Source of the DNA: Paenibacillus_AR mesotrionivorans | GTDB taxonomy: Bacteria; Bacillota; Bacilli; Paenibacillales; NBRC-103111 | DNA: 64,000 nt | Assembly (NCBI RefSeq): GCF_046098205.1 | Contig: NZ_JBJURJ010000007.1 | Coordinates: 124,001 to 188,000 of the forward strand | Reading direction: 5' to 3' | Shown here: positions 7,669-15,566 of the stretch, one piece after another | How positions within the stretch are numbered: the stretch's first letter is position 1 | How the letters are laid out: each line of letters starts with the position of its first letter | Notes under the pieces: generated by a model | Told to the model about the DNA's origin: nothing | Database searches by the model: none | The model's input: the letters and a program-made list of their open reading frames with translations, nothing else | Made by a program: the position numbers and the translations under genes

Positions 7669-10137
7669 ATGTTGAGTCCAGATGAATCGCTTAAGATTTT
7701 TCTTGAATTAAAAAAAGAGTACATAGGATTTAGTGAAGAAGATTTAAACGAAACTGAGACAAGGCTGAAGATTTTAGATTCCATGCTCACCCAAGTACTT
7801 GGATGGCCTCAAAGTCAAATAAAAGCTGAAGTTCCTCTGGGTGAAACAGAAGCAGACAACAATCATAAAAAATTATACATAGATTATTTACTAATAAGCG
7901 ATCATAATAATTTTTTGTTAGAAGCCAAAAAGACAGGTGCTTCAATACAACTTGCTAATTCAACACATCGCACTTTCGTAAGAGGTGGGGTTGTTTACAA
8001 TAGTAATAAGAAGTTTTTGGATCAAGCCAAAAACTATATGGTAAAGCTGGGAACACCCTTTTCTTTAGTAACAAATGGTCATATATTTATAGTTCAAAGA
8101 ATGCCAATTTTTGAACACTCAAAAAACCTGCTTGTCTTTAAAAGCTGGGACGATATAGAATCAAAATTTATTGATTTTTGGAATATTTTAAGTCCCTATT
8201 CCAACGGGATTGAGGCATTGGATTTAATATTAAATACACCTGATGAACTTCGCTCTCCTCCTGCTTATAGAAAAAAACTATATGATCATCTTCAAAAGAA
8301 AGATAAGTTCCCATTAGCAACCAGCGACATAACATTAGCTATAGAGGATCATTTAGATCGCTTTTTTGGGGATTTAAATTCAGAATATTTAATGGATTTA
8401 TGTTACTGTGACCCTTCACCAGACATAACTTCATCACTTACTGACAATTTAAGAAGAAGATTGGTTGTTGAACCAGTCTCCACTGTCCAACTTGTTAGTA
8501 CAAAGACTGTTTATGGAGTTGATGGGAATTTTGGAAGGGATTATTTAAGTACGATTTCTCAAGAGGGTACTGTATACGTTTTATTAGGGGAAGTTGGAGC
8601 AGGTAAGTCTACTTTTTTAACTCATTTTTACTTAAAAGAATTAGATGATAATATAAAAGATCAATTAATTTGGATTCGAATCAATTTTCTAAACTTCACT
8701 GATTTTGGATTAGAAAAATTGAATAGCTTTATTACAAGTGAAATATATAAAATTTTAGACTCAGAGTACAGTCATTTGAGCTTGACAAAATGGGAGATAA
8801 GAGAGGCAATTTATGAAAAAGAAGTGAGTGAATTTTCGGAGAGTTTGCCAGAACCTTTAAGACAGGAAAAATCGTTTTATATTAAGGAATTATATACATA
8901 TATTATGAGCTTAGTCAATTCAAAAGAAGAACACCTAGAGAAGATATTTTCTTATATTAAGTATAAATTAAATAAAAATGTTTGTTTTGTTTTTGATAAT
9001 ATTGATCAACGCCCTGCAGATCAACAACGCGAGGTATTAATGATTGCTTATAATAGATCAAAAATATATAAGGGGACCGTTATTACAGCAATGCGACATC
9101 AGTATTATTATATGATTAAAGGGAAACCACCGTTTGATGCTATTTCTGTACATGATTATAGAATTCAGGCCCCCAAAATTAGGGATTTATTAGAGAAAAG
9201 ACTAGAAGCTTTTAACAAATTTCCAAGCAAGGATGTAATCTATGATTTGCGAGGAAAGACAATAAAAATTCCAATAGAGAAATTTGTCCGAATATTAAGA
9301 AACACTATACAGAATCAAGATGAGGTAAATCTTTTTTTTGAAAATATTTCGGGTGGAAATATGAGAAGGCTTTTAGAAATGTTTAAGGCATTTGTTTTGT
9401 CGGAGAATTCAAAAATACATGAAATAATTAGAATAAGAAGAATAGTTGAAAATGTCGATAATGTTAGTGTGGATTTTCAGTACGTTTTAGATAGTATTGT
9501 CAGAGAAAATCAAAAATTTTACAACTCAGAGATATCCTTAATTAAAAATTTGTTTTTATACTATAATGATGGATTTTATTCGCATTTTTCTCAGATATAT
9601 ATATTGTATTATCTACAGATACGCTCACATGTACAAACCCAAACTGATAAAGGTTATGTAGATATAGAAGACGTTTTACAAAAGTTTTCAGCAATTTTCT
9701 TAAATGAAGAAAAGTTAAATAGTTTATTACTTCCTTTACTTAATGAATTTTTAATTGATTCTAATATGGGTGCGCGAGAAAGTTTAAATGGTACTACCTC
9801 AATTAGAATAAGTGAGGTCGGGGAATACTATATTAATTGTTTACTTAATGATTGGAAATATATTTCCTATGTCTTAATTGATACTCCTATTAGAGACCAT
9901 GAAAAAGGAACGAAAATATGGAAAAAGTATCAACAATCAATTTCTGCAGAAAATAAAAACTTTAAAACGCATCTCTTACAAGAAGCTGTTTGCATGTTTT
10001 TAGAATATTTGGAAGAGTCAGAAAAAGAAGACTTAAAATATATATTATCTAGTACTGAAGGTAAGGTCGTTCCTTTTAAACCAATTGTTCCGGAACTAAA
10101 AAAACAAATTGTTGCTAGTATGAAAAGAGATATTTAA
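7669..10137 (+). CDS. PD-(D/E)xK nuclease fused to a P-loop NTPase, candidate anti-phage effector
   Basis: An 822-residue protein. The N-terminal 170 residues resemble the HsdR_N-type nuclease fold: LGWP, then IDYLLI and LLEAKK, giving the D...ExK arrangement. A P-loop follows near residue 307 (GEVGAGKST) with a Walker B-like FVFDNIDQ near 445, as in KAP/STAND-like NTPases. The last 350 residues are helical and contain no motif I can name. Nuclease plus NTPase in one chain, AT-rich composition and an island setting fit an anti-phage effector with a sensing C-terminus, but no named system matches by eye. Ribosome site GGAAAGG lies about 8 bases before ATG. Confidence is good for the two domains and moderate for the role. 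Confidence 0.65.
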   Translation: MLSPDESLKIFLELKKEYIGFSEEDLNETETRLKILDSMLTQVLGWPQSQIKAEVPLGETEADNNHKKLYIDYLLISDHNNFLLEAKKTGASIQLANSTHRTFVRGGVVYNSNKKFLDQAKNYMVKLGTPFSLVTNGHIFIVQRMPIFEHSKNLLVFKSWDDIESKFIDFWNILSPYSNGIEALDLILNTPDELRSPPAYRKKLYDHLQKKDKFPLATSDITLAIEDHLDRFFGDLNSEYLMDLCYCDPSPDITSSLTDNLRRRLVVEPVSTVQLVSTKTVYGVDGNFGRDYLSTISQEGTVYVLLGEVGAGKSTFLTHFYLKELDDNIKDQLIWIRINFLNFTDFGLEKLNSFITSEIYKILDSEYSHLSLTKWEIREAIYEKEVSEFSESLPEPLRQEKSFYIKELYTYIMSLVNSKEEHLEKIFSYIKYKLNKNVCFVFDNIDQRPADQQREVLMIAYNRSKIYKGTVITAMRHQYYYMIKGKPPFDAISVHDYRIQAPKIRDLLEKRLEAFNKFPSKDVIYDLRGKTIKIPIEKFVRILRNTIQNQDEVNLFFENISGGNMRRLLEMFKAFVLSENSKIHEIIRIRRIVENVDNVSVDFQYVLDSIVRENQKFYNSEISLIKNLFLYYNDGFYSHFSQIYILYYLQIRSHVQTQTDKGYVDIEDVLQKFSAIFLNEEKLNSLLLPLLNEFLIDSNMGARESLNGTTSIRISEVGEYYINCLLNDWKYISYVLIDTPIRDHEKGTKIWKKYQQSISAENKNFKTHLLQEAVCMFLEYLEESEKEDLKYILSSTEGKVVPFKPIVPELKKQIVASMKRDI

Positions 10138-10298
10138 TGTTTACATGAAACTTAAGGACTAATAAGGAAGCCGCGGAAAATGATAAATAAGAGTGAGCGT
10201 TGATTGTGATAGATAATTGTGACTTCAAAATTATGCGCTTAGGATATTACAGTTACATAGGGGGGCTGTACAAGTATGATATAATCTTCGGACTTATA

Positions 10299-10411
10299 TT
10301 TCCGTACTTTCTGGGTGCCGATGCCCCTCGGCTCCAGTTCCCTGTCCGAAAATATCGGACAGGACCAAAAAAGACACATTCTCTAATAACAGAGATATGT
10401 GTCTTTTTTAT
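10299..10411. repeat. ssrA-type attachment-site repeat, class I (copy A1)
   Basis: Positions 10299-10336 end in CCCCTCGGCTCCA, the 3' strand of the tmRNA T-arm and acceptor. Two hairpins follow: CCTGTCCGA/TCGGACAGG (10341-10363) and AAGACACAT/ATGTGTCTT (10371-10405), the latter ending in a T-run and thus terminator-like. The same 110-base unit recurs at about 19077 and 29827, and its second half at about 48821. I interpret it as the junction between two islands inserted at ssrA. The rest of the 10138-10526 gap holds no supported gene. Confidence 0.75.
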
Positions 10412-10526
10412 TAGAATTACAACCTCAACAAATGGTCTGAAAAGATTAGCTTATTTTGTATTGGGCACTATTGGAAATTAAGTTATTAGAGCATAGCTGG
10501 AGCCAATAAAATACCCACTGCAGTAA

Positions 10527-10561
10527 AAAACAAGCTTTGGAACTTATCCAAAGCTTGTTTT
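10527..10561. terminator. Bidirectional terminator
   Basis: A 15-base perfect stem (10527-10541 with 10547-10561) rich in A on the left and T on the right. It ends just outside the stop codon of the minus-strand YHYH gene and can also stop plus-strand transcription coming from repeat A1. Confidence 0.75.
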
Positions 10562-10568
10562 TGCATAA

Positions 10569-11294
10569 CTATTTTTTTGGCCGAGTAATTGAAAATCCGT
10601 CTGTTTCACTCCAATTAGTGATGAGCCCCAACTCTTCCACTGCGAATCTCCACGTCATCGGGAAGTAGGTGATGTCTTTGTATACTAGTATCGGATGCTC
10701 TTCTTTAGAGTTATCCACCCAGGTATCGTTTACAAATACGTTGAAGCTGGGAAAAGTCGCCGTTACCGTACTTCCGGGACTAACGTAGCTGCCATTGTCT
10801 ATGTTCAACTTGTCTGCGTAAGGAATGGAATCATCCTTGCTGACAGCGAATCCAGTGTCAGCATTCCATGAGGTCCGTAAACCAAGCGCCTGAGTGTAAT
10901 TCCATGTCATCGGGAAATAGGTGATGTCCTTGTAAACAAAGAGAGGATATTGGCTGTAGGTATTATCTACATTTTGCTCGTTCACATGAACTTGAAAAGA
11001 AGTGAAGCTCACTTTCACCGTATTCTCTTGAGATTTTGCCTCTGAAGCTTGTGGCGAAGAAGGTTTAGAAACAGGTGAGGAAGCTCCAGAGGTAGAACTG
11101 CTGGAACTGGAACTGCCGGAGCTTGAACTGCCGCCATTATGATAATGATAACCTGAACATAACCCTTTTGCTTTCGAAGCGGAAGAGCAATTATGGCCGC
11201 CGCTTGAGTCTGTACGGCCTGAATGAGCGGAGGTTATAGCTGGCGGAGAAATTAACGATAAGAGCAACATAATTACCAGGATTCGACGATTCAT
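10569..11294 (-). CDS. Secreted YHYH-domain protein with two copper-amine-oxidase-like N domains
   Basis: An extracellular protein of 241 residues. A signal peptide comes first (MNRRILVIMLLLSL, ending near AHS), then a YHYH segment with two cysteines (SGGHNC to SGYHYHNGG), a long Ser-rich linker, and two repeats of about 65 residues that share VYKDITYFPMTW. Such repeats are common in secreted Paenibacillus proteins annotated as copper amine oxidase N-terminal-like, where they are thought to bind wall or substrate rather than to catalyse. Start at 11294 is set by AAAGGAGG 11 bases upstream; the frame is open 13 codons further. Placement beside a CsoR-controlled metal island hints at metal handling, which is unproven. 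Confidence 0.7.
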   Translation of the reverse strand: MNRRILVIMLLLSLISPPAITSAHSGRTDSSGGHNCSSASKAKGLCSGYHYHNGGSSSSGSSSSSSSTSGASSPVSKPSSPQASEAKSQENTVKVSFTSFQVHVNEQNVDNTYSQYPLFVYKDITYFPMTWNYTQALGLRTSWNADTGFAVSKDDSIPYADKLNIDNGSYVSPGSTVTATFPSFNVFVNDTWVDNSKEEHPILVYKDITYFPMTWRFAVEELGLITNWSETDGFSITRPKK

Positions 11295-11437
11295 GGGTAT
11301 AAATACCTCCTTTGCAAACAAGTATATCACCATCCATCAAATTATGGAATTATATTGAAGTTATAGAAGGCTTGGAGAAGGGGATGCATGAAACACCCCC
11401 GGTTGCCGGCCATTGTCGGGACATCCGAGGGGGGGAT

Positions 11438-11740
11438 TTAGCGAATATAATTATCCAGTGCTTGATTCAGATCCTGCAGAATTTTTTCTTGGTTTCCATG
11501 CTGCACAGCATCAACCACACAATTTTCGAGATGGTCCTTTAATAACAGCTTCGCTGTTTTATCCAGAGCCTTTTGAACTGCCGCAATTTGAAGGAGCACA
11601 TCTGAACAATCTCTTCCGTTGGAAGTCATTTCCTTGACCCCTCTAAGGTGACCTTCAATCCGGGCCAGCCGGTTCACAATTTGTTTGCGGTGCTTATGCT
11701 CGTGGGTATGATCGTGCTGATGGTCAAGATTCTCTGACAT
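11438..11740 (-). CDS. csoR: CsoR-family metal-sensing repressor
   Basis: A small all-helical DNA-binding repressor of the CsoR/RcnR family. It carries the family pattern GRDCSDVLLQIAAVQKAL, then DHLENC, giving the Cys-x-x-His-Cys metal set of copper-type CsoR. The N-terminus is unusually His-rich (HQHDHTHEHKH), as in some nickel/cobalt sensors, so the metal cannot be fixed by eye. Start at 11740 follows GGGGGAA. A C-run/G-run palindrome typical of the family lies 40-60 bases upstream, suggesting autoregulation. Two more such boxes flank the divergent MATE and CPx-ATPase promoters, so this protein probably governs all three units. Confidence 0.85.
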   Translation of the reverse strand: MSENLDHQHDHTHEHKHRKQIVNRLARIEGHLRGVKEMTSNGRDCSDVLLQIAAVQKALDKTAKLLLKDHLENCVVDAVQHGNQEKILQDLNQALDNYIR

Positions 11741-11777
11741 ATGAAAATTCCCCCAATGCGAAATGTCCATTTCATTC

Positions 11778-11798
11778 TACCCCCCCTGGGGGGGATGT
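11778..11798. promoter_or_regulatory. CsoR operator box 1 (csoR promoter)
   Basis: TACCCCCCCTGGGGGGGATGT, a C-run/G-run palindrome flanked by TA-rich ends, as known for CsoR/RcnR-type operators. It lies between the divergently read csoR start and the MATE stop codon. Confidence 0.75.
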
Positions 11799-11817
11799 GT
11801 AAACATCATCATGAAGC

Positions 11818-13182
11818 TCAGCCAATACTGTCTTTTCGCATATATACATGAAATCGGATAGACAAGAAAATGGCACGCAGCAAAAGATCAAAAGCAATAG
11901 ATAACCAAACTCCGGCAATCCCCATATCAAATTGCAAACAAAGCATATATACACCTAATACGCGGACAAGCCACATCCCAATCGCCGTACTGTACATGGG
12001 ACTTTTGGTGTCGCCTGCTCCCTGGAGAGCGCCGGCGATAACCAGCCCGATTGCCAAAAAAGGCTGGGCAAAAGCATTTATCCGAAGAGCGGTGGTGATT
12101 AAGCTGATGATGTAGGGATCAGTTGTAAACCATCCTGCCGCGATTGAGGAGAAGAAGAACATGAGCACACCGACAAAGCTCATAAACACGACAGCTATTC
12201 CGGTGGTTAACAGACCATACTCAAAGGCGTCCTTCCTCCGGTTTGCCCCTAAATGCTGGCCTACAAGTGTTGTTGCGGCTACCGCTAATCCGTACCCTGG
12301 CATATAGGAGAAAATTTCAATATTCCCAGCCAAAACATGGGCAGAATACACATCGGTTCCGATCCGCACAATAAGTCCAAAATACAAAACCTGTCCAAAC
12401 CGCATTATCAGACGCTCCGCGGCAGCTGGTGCAGAAAGCTGTAAGAGCGGCCTCAAGAACTGTTCCGGCTCTGGTTTAATCAAGGTAAATGAAAGCTTGG
12501 ATTTGCGTATATACATAAACAAGGCAACGGCTCCAATTACGCGCACGATGGCTGTTGCCCATGCTGCACCTGCAATTCCCCAGCCTTCCCATCCATTCCC
12601 GGAAATGCGCGCAAAACCGAAAATGAGGATGTAATCCAAAAAAATGTGGATGATATTAATCCAGATCCCAATTTTCATTGGTGTTTTGGTATCGCCTGAG
12701 GCCCTCAAGATACTGCCGAATACAGTCATAAGCGACAAGAAGACAGATGGAACAGCAACGATCCGGAAGTAAATGACCCCGTCTGCTAAAACATTTGGAT
12801 CCGCACCCATAATCTGAAGCAAAGGTTCAGAAAAAAAGAAGGAGATAATGCCGAATATTATTCCGCATACCGCTGAAATCCAGGTGGATTGTTGGGCAAT
12901 CGCTTTTGCCTTTCGAATGTCACCGGCTCCTACGGTACGGGCAATCAGAGAAGAGGTTGCTACACCCAAAGCCATGAATACGGCTATATATACAGCAATA
13001 ATCGCATTGGATACACCCACAGCAGCAACTTCATTCAAGCCAATTTTTGATACAAAGAGGGTATCTACAAACCCCACAACGGTTTGCAGCAAATTTTCAA
13101 TCATAGCCGGTACAGCAAGAGCCAGAATGATGCTAAGTTTTTGCTTTCTGCTGGTATCTCCAACGGGAACAGGAGTTGACAT
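11818..13182 (-). CDS. MATE-family multidrug/toxin efflux transporter
   Basis: A 454-residue inner-membrane protein with about twelve hydrophobic segments in two similar halves. The first helix has the MATE pattern ALAVPAMIENLLQTVVGFVDTLFV, shown here only as its position (residues 20-45). Length matches the family (440-480). Members exchange sodium ions or protons for cationic drugs. The promoter region on the minus strand holds a CsoR-type box at 13251-13274, so the exporter appears to be part of the metal-responsive set, which is unusual for MATE proteins. Ribosome site CGAGGA lies about 9 bases before ATG. Confidence 0.88.
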   Translation of the reverse strand: MSTPVPVGDTSRKQKLSIILALAVPAMIENLLQTVVGFVDTLFVSKIGLNEVAAVGVSNAIIAVYIAVFMALGVATSSLIARTVGAGDIRKAKAIAQQSTWISAVCGIIFGIISFFFSEPLLQIMGADPNVLADGVIYFRIVAVPSVFLSLMTVFGSILRASGDTKTPMKIGIWINIIHIFLDYILIFGFARISGNGWEGWGIAGAAWATAIVRVIGAVALFMYIRKSKLSFTLIKPEPEQFLRPLLQLSAPAAAERLIMRFGQVLYFGLIVRIGTDVYSAHVLAGNIEIFSYMPGYGLAVAATTLVGQHLGANRRKDAFEYGLLTTGIAVVFMSFVGVLMFFFSSIAAGWFTTDPYIISLITTALRINAFAQPFLAIGLVIAGALQGAGDTKSPMYSTAIGMWLVRVLGVYMLCLQFDMGIAGVWLSIAFDLLLRAIFLSIRFHVYMRKDSIG

Positions 13183-13250
13183 ATATCGTTTCCTCGCTAT
13201 CTTGGCGTAATATGTTTCACTGCTGCTTAAGCGATGTTAATTCTTCTTAG

Positions 13251-13274
13251 TATATCCCCTAGGGGGGGATATGT
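13251..13274. promoter_or_regulatory. CsoR operator box 2 (MATE promoter side)
   Basis: TATATCCCCTAGGGGGGGAT, the same palindrome type as the csoR box, about 70 bases upstream of the MATE start codon on the minus strand and 85 bases from the third box in the divergent region. Confidence 0.7.
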
Positions 13275-13305
13275 AAAACCTATTTTCAAAACAATTTCTT
13301 AGGTG

Positions 13306-13334
13306 TTGACAATTAGACAGGGCGATTCTATACT
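13306..13334 (+). promoter_or_regulatory. Sigma-A promoter of the CPx-ATPase operon
   Basis: TTGACA (13306-13311), a 17-base spacer, then TATACT (13329-13334). The third CsoR box begins five bases downstream, so bound repressor would cover the transcription start. Confidence 0.8.
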
Positions 13335-13338
13335 CGAA

Positions 13339-13358
13339 ATATCCCCCCTGGGGGGATA
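13339..13358. promoter_or_regulatory. CsoR operator box 3 (CPx-ATPase operon)
   Basis: ATATCCCCCCTGGGGGGATA, a perfect 20-base palindrome directly downstream of the -10 element and 20 bases before the first start codon of the operon. Confidence 0.8.
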
Positions 13359-13377
13359 CAAACAAGGAGGGAATCAT

Positions 13378-13626
13378 ATGCATGAAGGTGATCACGGTAT
13401 TTTGGATCAAGTGAAACATAAGAAAGGGCAACACTCCCCTAAGAATGGGCATGACCATGGCCACGATCATAAACATGATCACGACCATGACCATGATCAT
13501 AAGCATCCGCATCATGATCATAAGAAGGTTTCCAAGGAAGACAACACCAAGGTAATGAAGGTTGTTGCCGGTATTATCGTCGCAGTACTCATTATTGGAT
13601 TCGCGGTTTGGAAAATGCAGGGATAG
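13378..13626 (+). CDS. Small His-rich membrane peptide, putative metal-binding
   Basis: An 82-residue protein. Residues 1-50 are packed with alternating His and Asp (GHDHGHDHKHDHDH and onward); residues 60-80 form one hydrophobic span. Start at 13378 is chosen because AAGGAGG lies 7 bases upstream and downstream of the CsoR box; the frame is open back to 13303 but would cross the promoter. Its 3' end lies 17 bases before the likely start of the CPx-ATPase, so the two are co-expressed. The arrangement suggests a surface metal buffer or a chaperone delivering ions to the ATPase, which itself lacks an N-terminal metal-binding domain. Confidence 0.75.
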   Translation: MHEGDHGILDQVKHKKGQHSPKNGHDHGHDHKHDHDHDHDHKHPHHDHKKVSKEDNTKVMKVVAGIIVAVLIIGFAVWKMQG

Positions 13627-13643
13627 ATTGGAGCGTGGTCCCA

Positions 13644-15554
13644 ATGAGTGAAAACTTGTATGAGAAATACCGCAAGTTTATATTCCCGGGTTTGCTGTTA
13701 TTGTTTATTTTATTAAGCTTGATTCCCGGCCAGGAGAACTGGCTCGGTTTTTCCTTGGCCACCATTCCCTTGTTACTTGGGGGCGGGTATATCACATGGA
13801 CAACCTTAGTAGTCGTCATGGAGAAACGGAAGATCACTGCCGGAATGCTGGTTGTTTTTGCCTTAATCGGCACGACTTATGTGGGTGAATATCTGGCGGG
13901 AGCCATTGTTGCTTTTATGATGATATTCGGGGAGTTCCTTGAGGATATTACTTTGGACCGTACCCGGAATGCAGTTAGGGCACTAGTGGAATTATCTCCA
14001 GATACAGCATGGGTCAAACGTAATGGAGAGTATGTTTCTGTCTCTGTGGAAGAAGTCAGGATCAAGGATTATGTATTGGTTAAACCCGGTGAACGGATTC
14101 CTGTTGATGGGACTATTCTATCCGGTCAGGTTGTGATCAATGAGGCTGCAATTACAGGGGAATCTCTCCCTGTCGAGAAAACGGCCGGAGCCAAGGTTTT
14201 TGCCGGAACTGTGAATCAGAGTGGGGCACTCGAAATGATTACGGAGCGGATCGGGGACGACACAACCCTTGGGAAAATTATTGAAGTAGTTTATGAGGCA
14301 CAAGAGAACAAAGGCGAAACTCAACGGGTAGCCGATCAGTTTGCTAAATATTTCACCCCCGTCATATTGCTCATATGTGTTGCGGTTTGGGTGGTTACGA
14401 AGGATTTAACCCGGGTTATGGCTGTTCTTGTTATTGCCTGCCCTTGCGCATTGGTGCTTGCCACACCTACAGCTGTTGTGGCCAGTGTCGGCAACGCAGC
14501 AAAACGTGGAGCGCTGATTAAGGGTGGAGTGGCATTAGAAAAAGCAGGAAAGGTCACGGTTGTCTGTCTGGATAAGACAGGAACCCTTACGGCGGGACGG
14601 CCGCATGTTGTTGAAATTCAAGCTTTCAATGCTTCATATTCGGAGAATGAAGTTCTAGCCATAGCGGCAATAGCTGAGAAGCGGTCCGAGCATCCGCTTG
14701 CCGTTGCCGTTCTAAAGGAAGCCGAAAACAGAGCGTTGCCAATCCGGGAGCCCCAGGAGTTCAAGGCCATATTCGGGCGAGGGGTTCAGTGTATGATTGA
14801 TGGTATCCCAGTGGAGGTAAGCAACCGGCGTGTTCTTGAGTTTGTTTCTGCTTCAGAAGAGGCTCTGAATTTCCTGGATGTACAAGAGGCTGAAGGCAGA
14901 ACAGCTCTGTTGGTTGTTCAGAATGGAGAAATCATTGGCGGCATGTCCATAGCAGATGAGTTGCGGGAAGATGCGCCTTTTGCTGTCAAAGCAATGAAGC
15001 AGTCTGGAGTCCGGCGAATTATTATGCTTACGGGGGACAACGAGAAGACGGCCCGTTCTATTACCCAACAGGTAGGTCTCACCGAATATAAGGCGAATTT
15101 ATTTCCTGAAGATAAGCTTGAATTTGTGAAAAGTCTGCAGCAGGATGGTGAAATTGTTGCCATGATCGGGGACGGGGTCAATGATGCTCCGGCATTAGCG
15201 TTGGCAGACGTAGGTATTGCCATGGGAGCTGCCGGCACTGATGTTGCTATTGAATCGGCGGATATGGCACTTATGGCGGATGACTTAAAAATGGTGCCCG
15301 TTACACTGGATTTAAGCCGCAGGGCCCTCGGCATTATTAAACAGAATATTTGGGTTTTCGCTGTAGCAGTAAATATTGTTGGGATCGCTTTGGCTTCTTC
15401 AGGGTACCTTTCCCCTATCGCCGCGGCTGTAGTTCATAATGCTTCATCCATTTTTGTTGTATTGAATTCGGCGCGGCTCCTTACGTACAAATCCAAGTCA
15501 ATAGCTGCAGCTCCTGAGCTGCTGTCGAGGCAGGTAAAATCTACAGCAATATGA
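13644..15554 (+). CDS. CPx-type (P1B) heavy-metal translocating ATPase
   Basis: Membrane pump for a transition metal. Seen: no N-terminal HMA domain, first membrane span at about residue 10, the actuator motif TGES, the transport motif CPCALVLATP, the phosphorylation motif DKTGTLT, a SEHP locus, and GDGVNDAP. Near the C-terminus HNASS precedes VVLNSARLL. CPC fits copper, silver, zinc or cadmium pumps; the HN in the last helices is not the classical copper MxxSS signature, and the neighbouring His-rich peptide would suit nickel or zinc, so the metal is left open. Start at 13644 uses GGAG 9 bases upstream rather than the longer frame at 13608, which would overlap the previous gene. Confidence 0.88.
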   Translation: MSENLYEKYRKFIFPGLLLLFILLSLIPGQENWLGFSLATIPLLLGGGYITWTTLVVVMEKRKITAGMLVVFALIGTTYVGEYLAGAIVAFMMIFGEFLEDITLDRTRNAVRALVELSPDTAWVKRNGEYVSVSVEEVRIKDYVLVKPGERIPVDGTILSGQVVINEAAITGESLPVEKTAGAKVFAGTVNQSGALEMITERIGDDTTLGKIIEVVYEAQENKGETQRVADQFAKYFTPVILLICVAVWVVTKDLTRVMAVLVIACPCALVLATPTAVVASVGNAAKRGALIKGGVALEKAGKVTVVCLDKTGTLTAGRPHVVEIQAFNASYSENEVLAIAAIAEKRSEHPLAVAVLKEAENRALPIREPQEFKAIFGRGVQCMIDGIPVEVSNRRVLEFVSASEEALNFLDVQEAEGRTALLVVQNGEIIGGMSIADELREDAPFAVKAMKQSGVRRIIMLTGDNEKTARSITQQVGLTEYKANLFPEDKLEFVKSLQQDGEIVAMIGDGVNDAPALALADVGIAMGAAGTDVAIESADMALMADDLKMVPVTLDLSRRALGIIKQNIWVFAVAVNIVGIALASSGYLSPIAAAVVHNASSIFVVLNSARLLTYKSKSIAAAPELLSRQVKSTAI

Positions 15555-15566
15555 TGAGGGGAAATC

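Noticed and set aside
10200..10481. 93-codon frame across repeat A1
   Set aside because: It reads through two hairpins and a terminator; similar frames appear wherever the repeat occurs.
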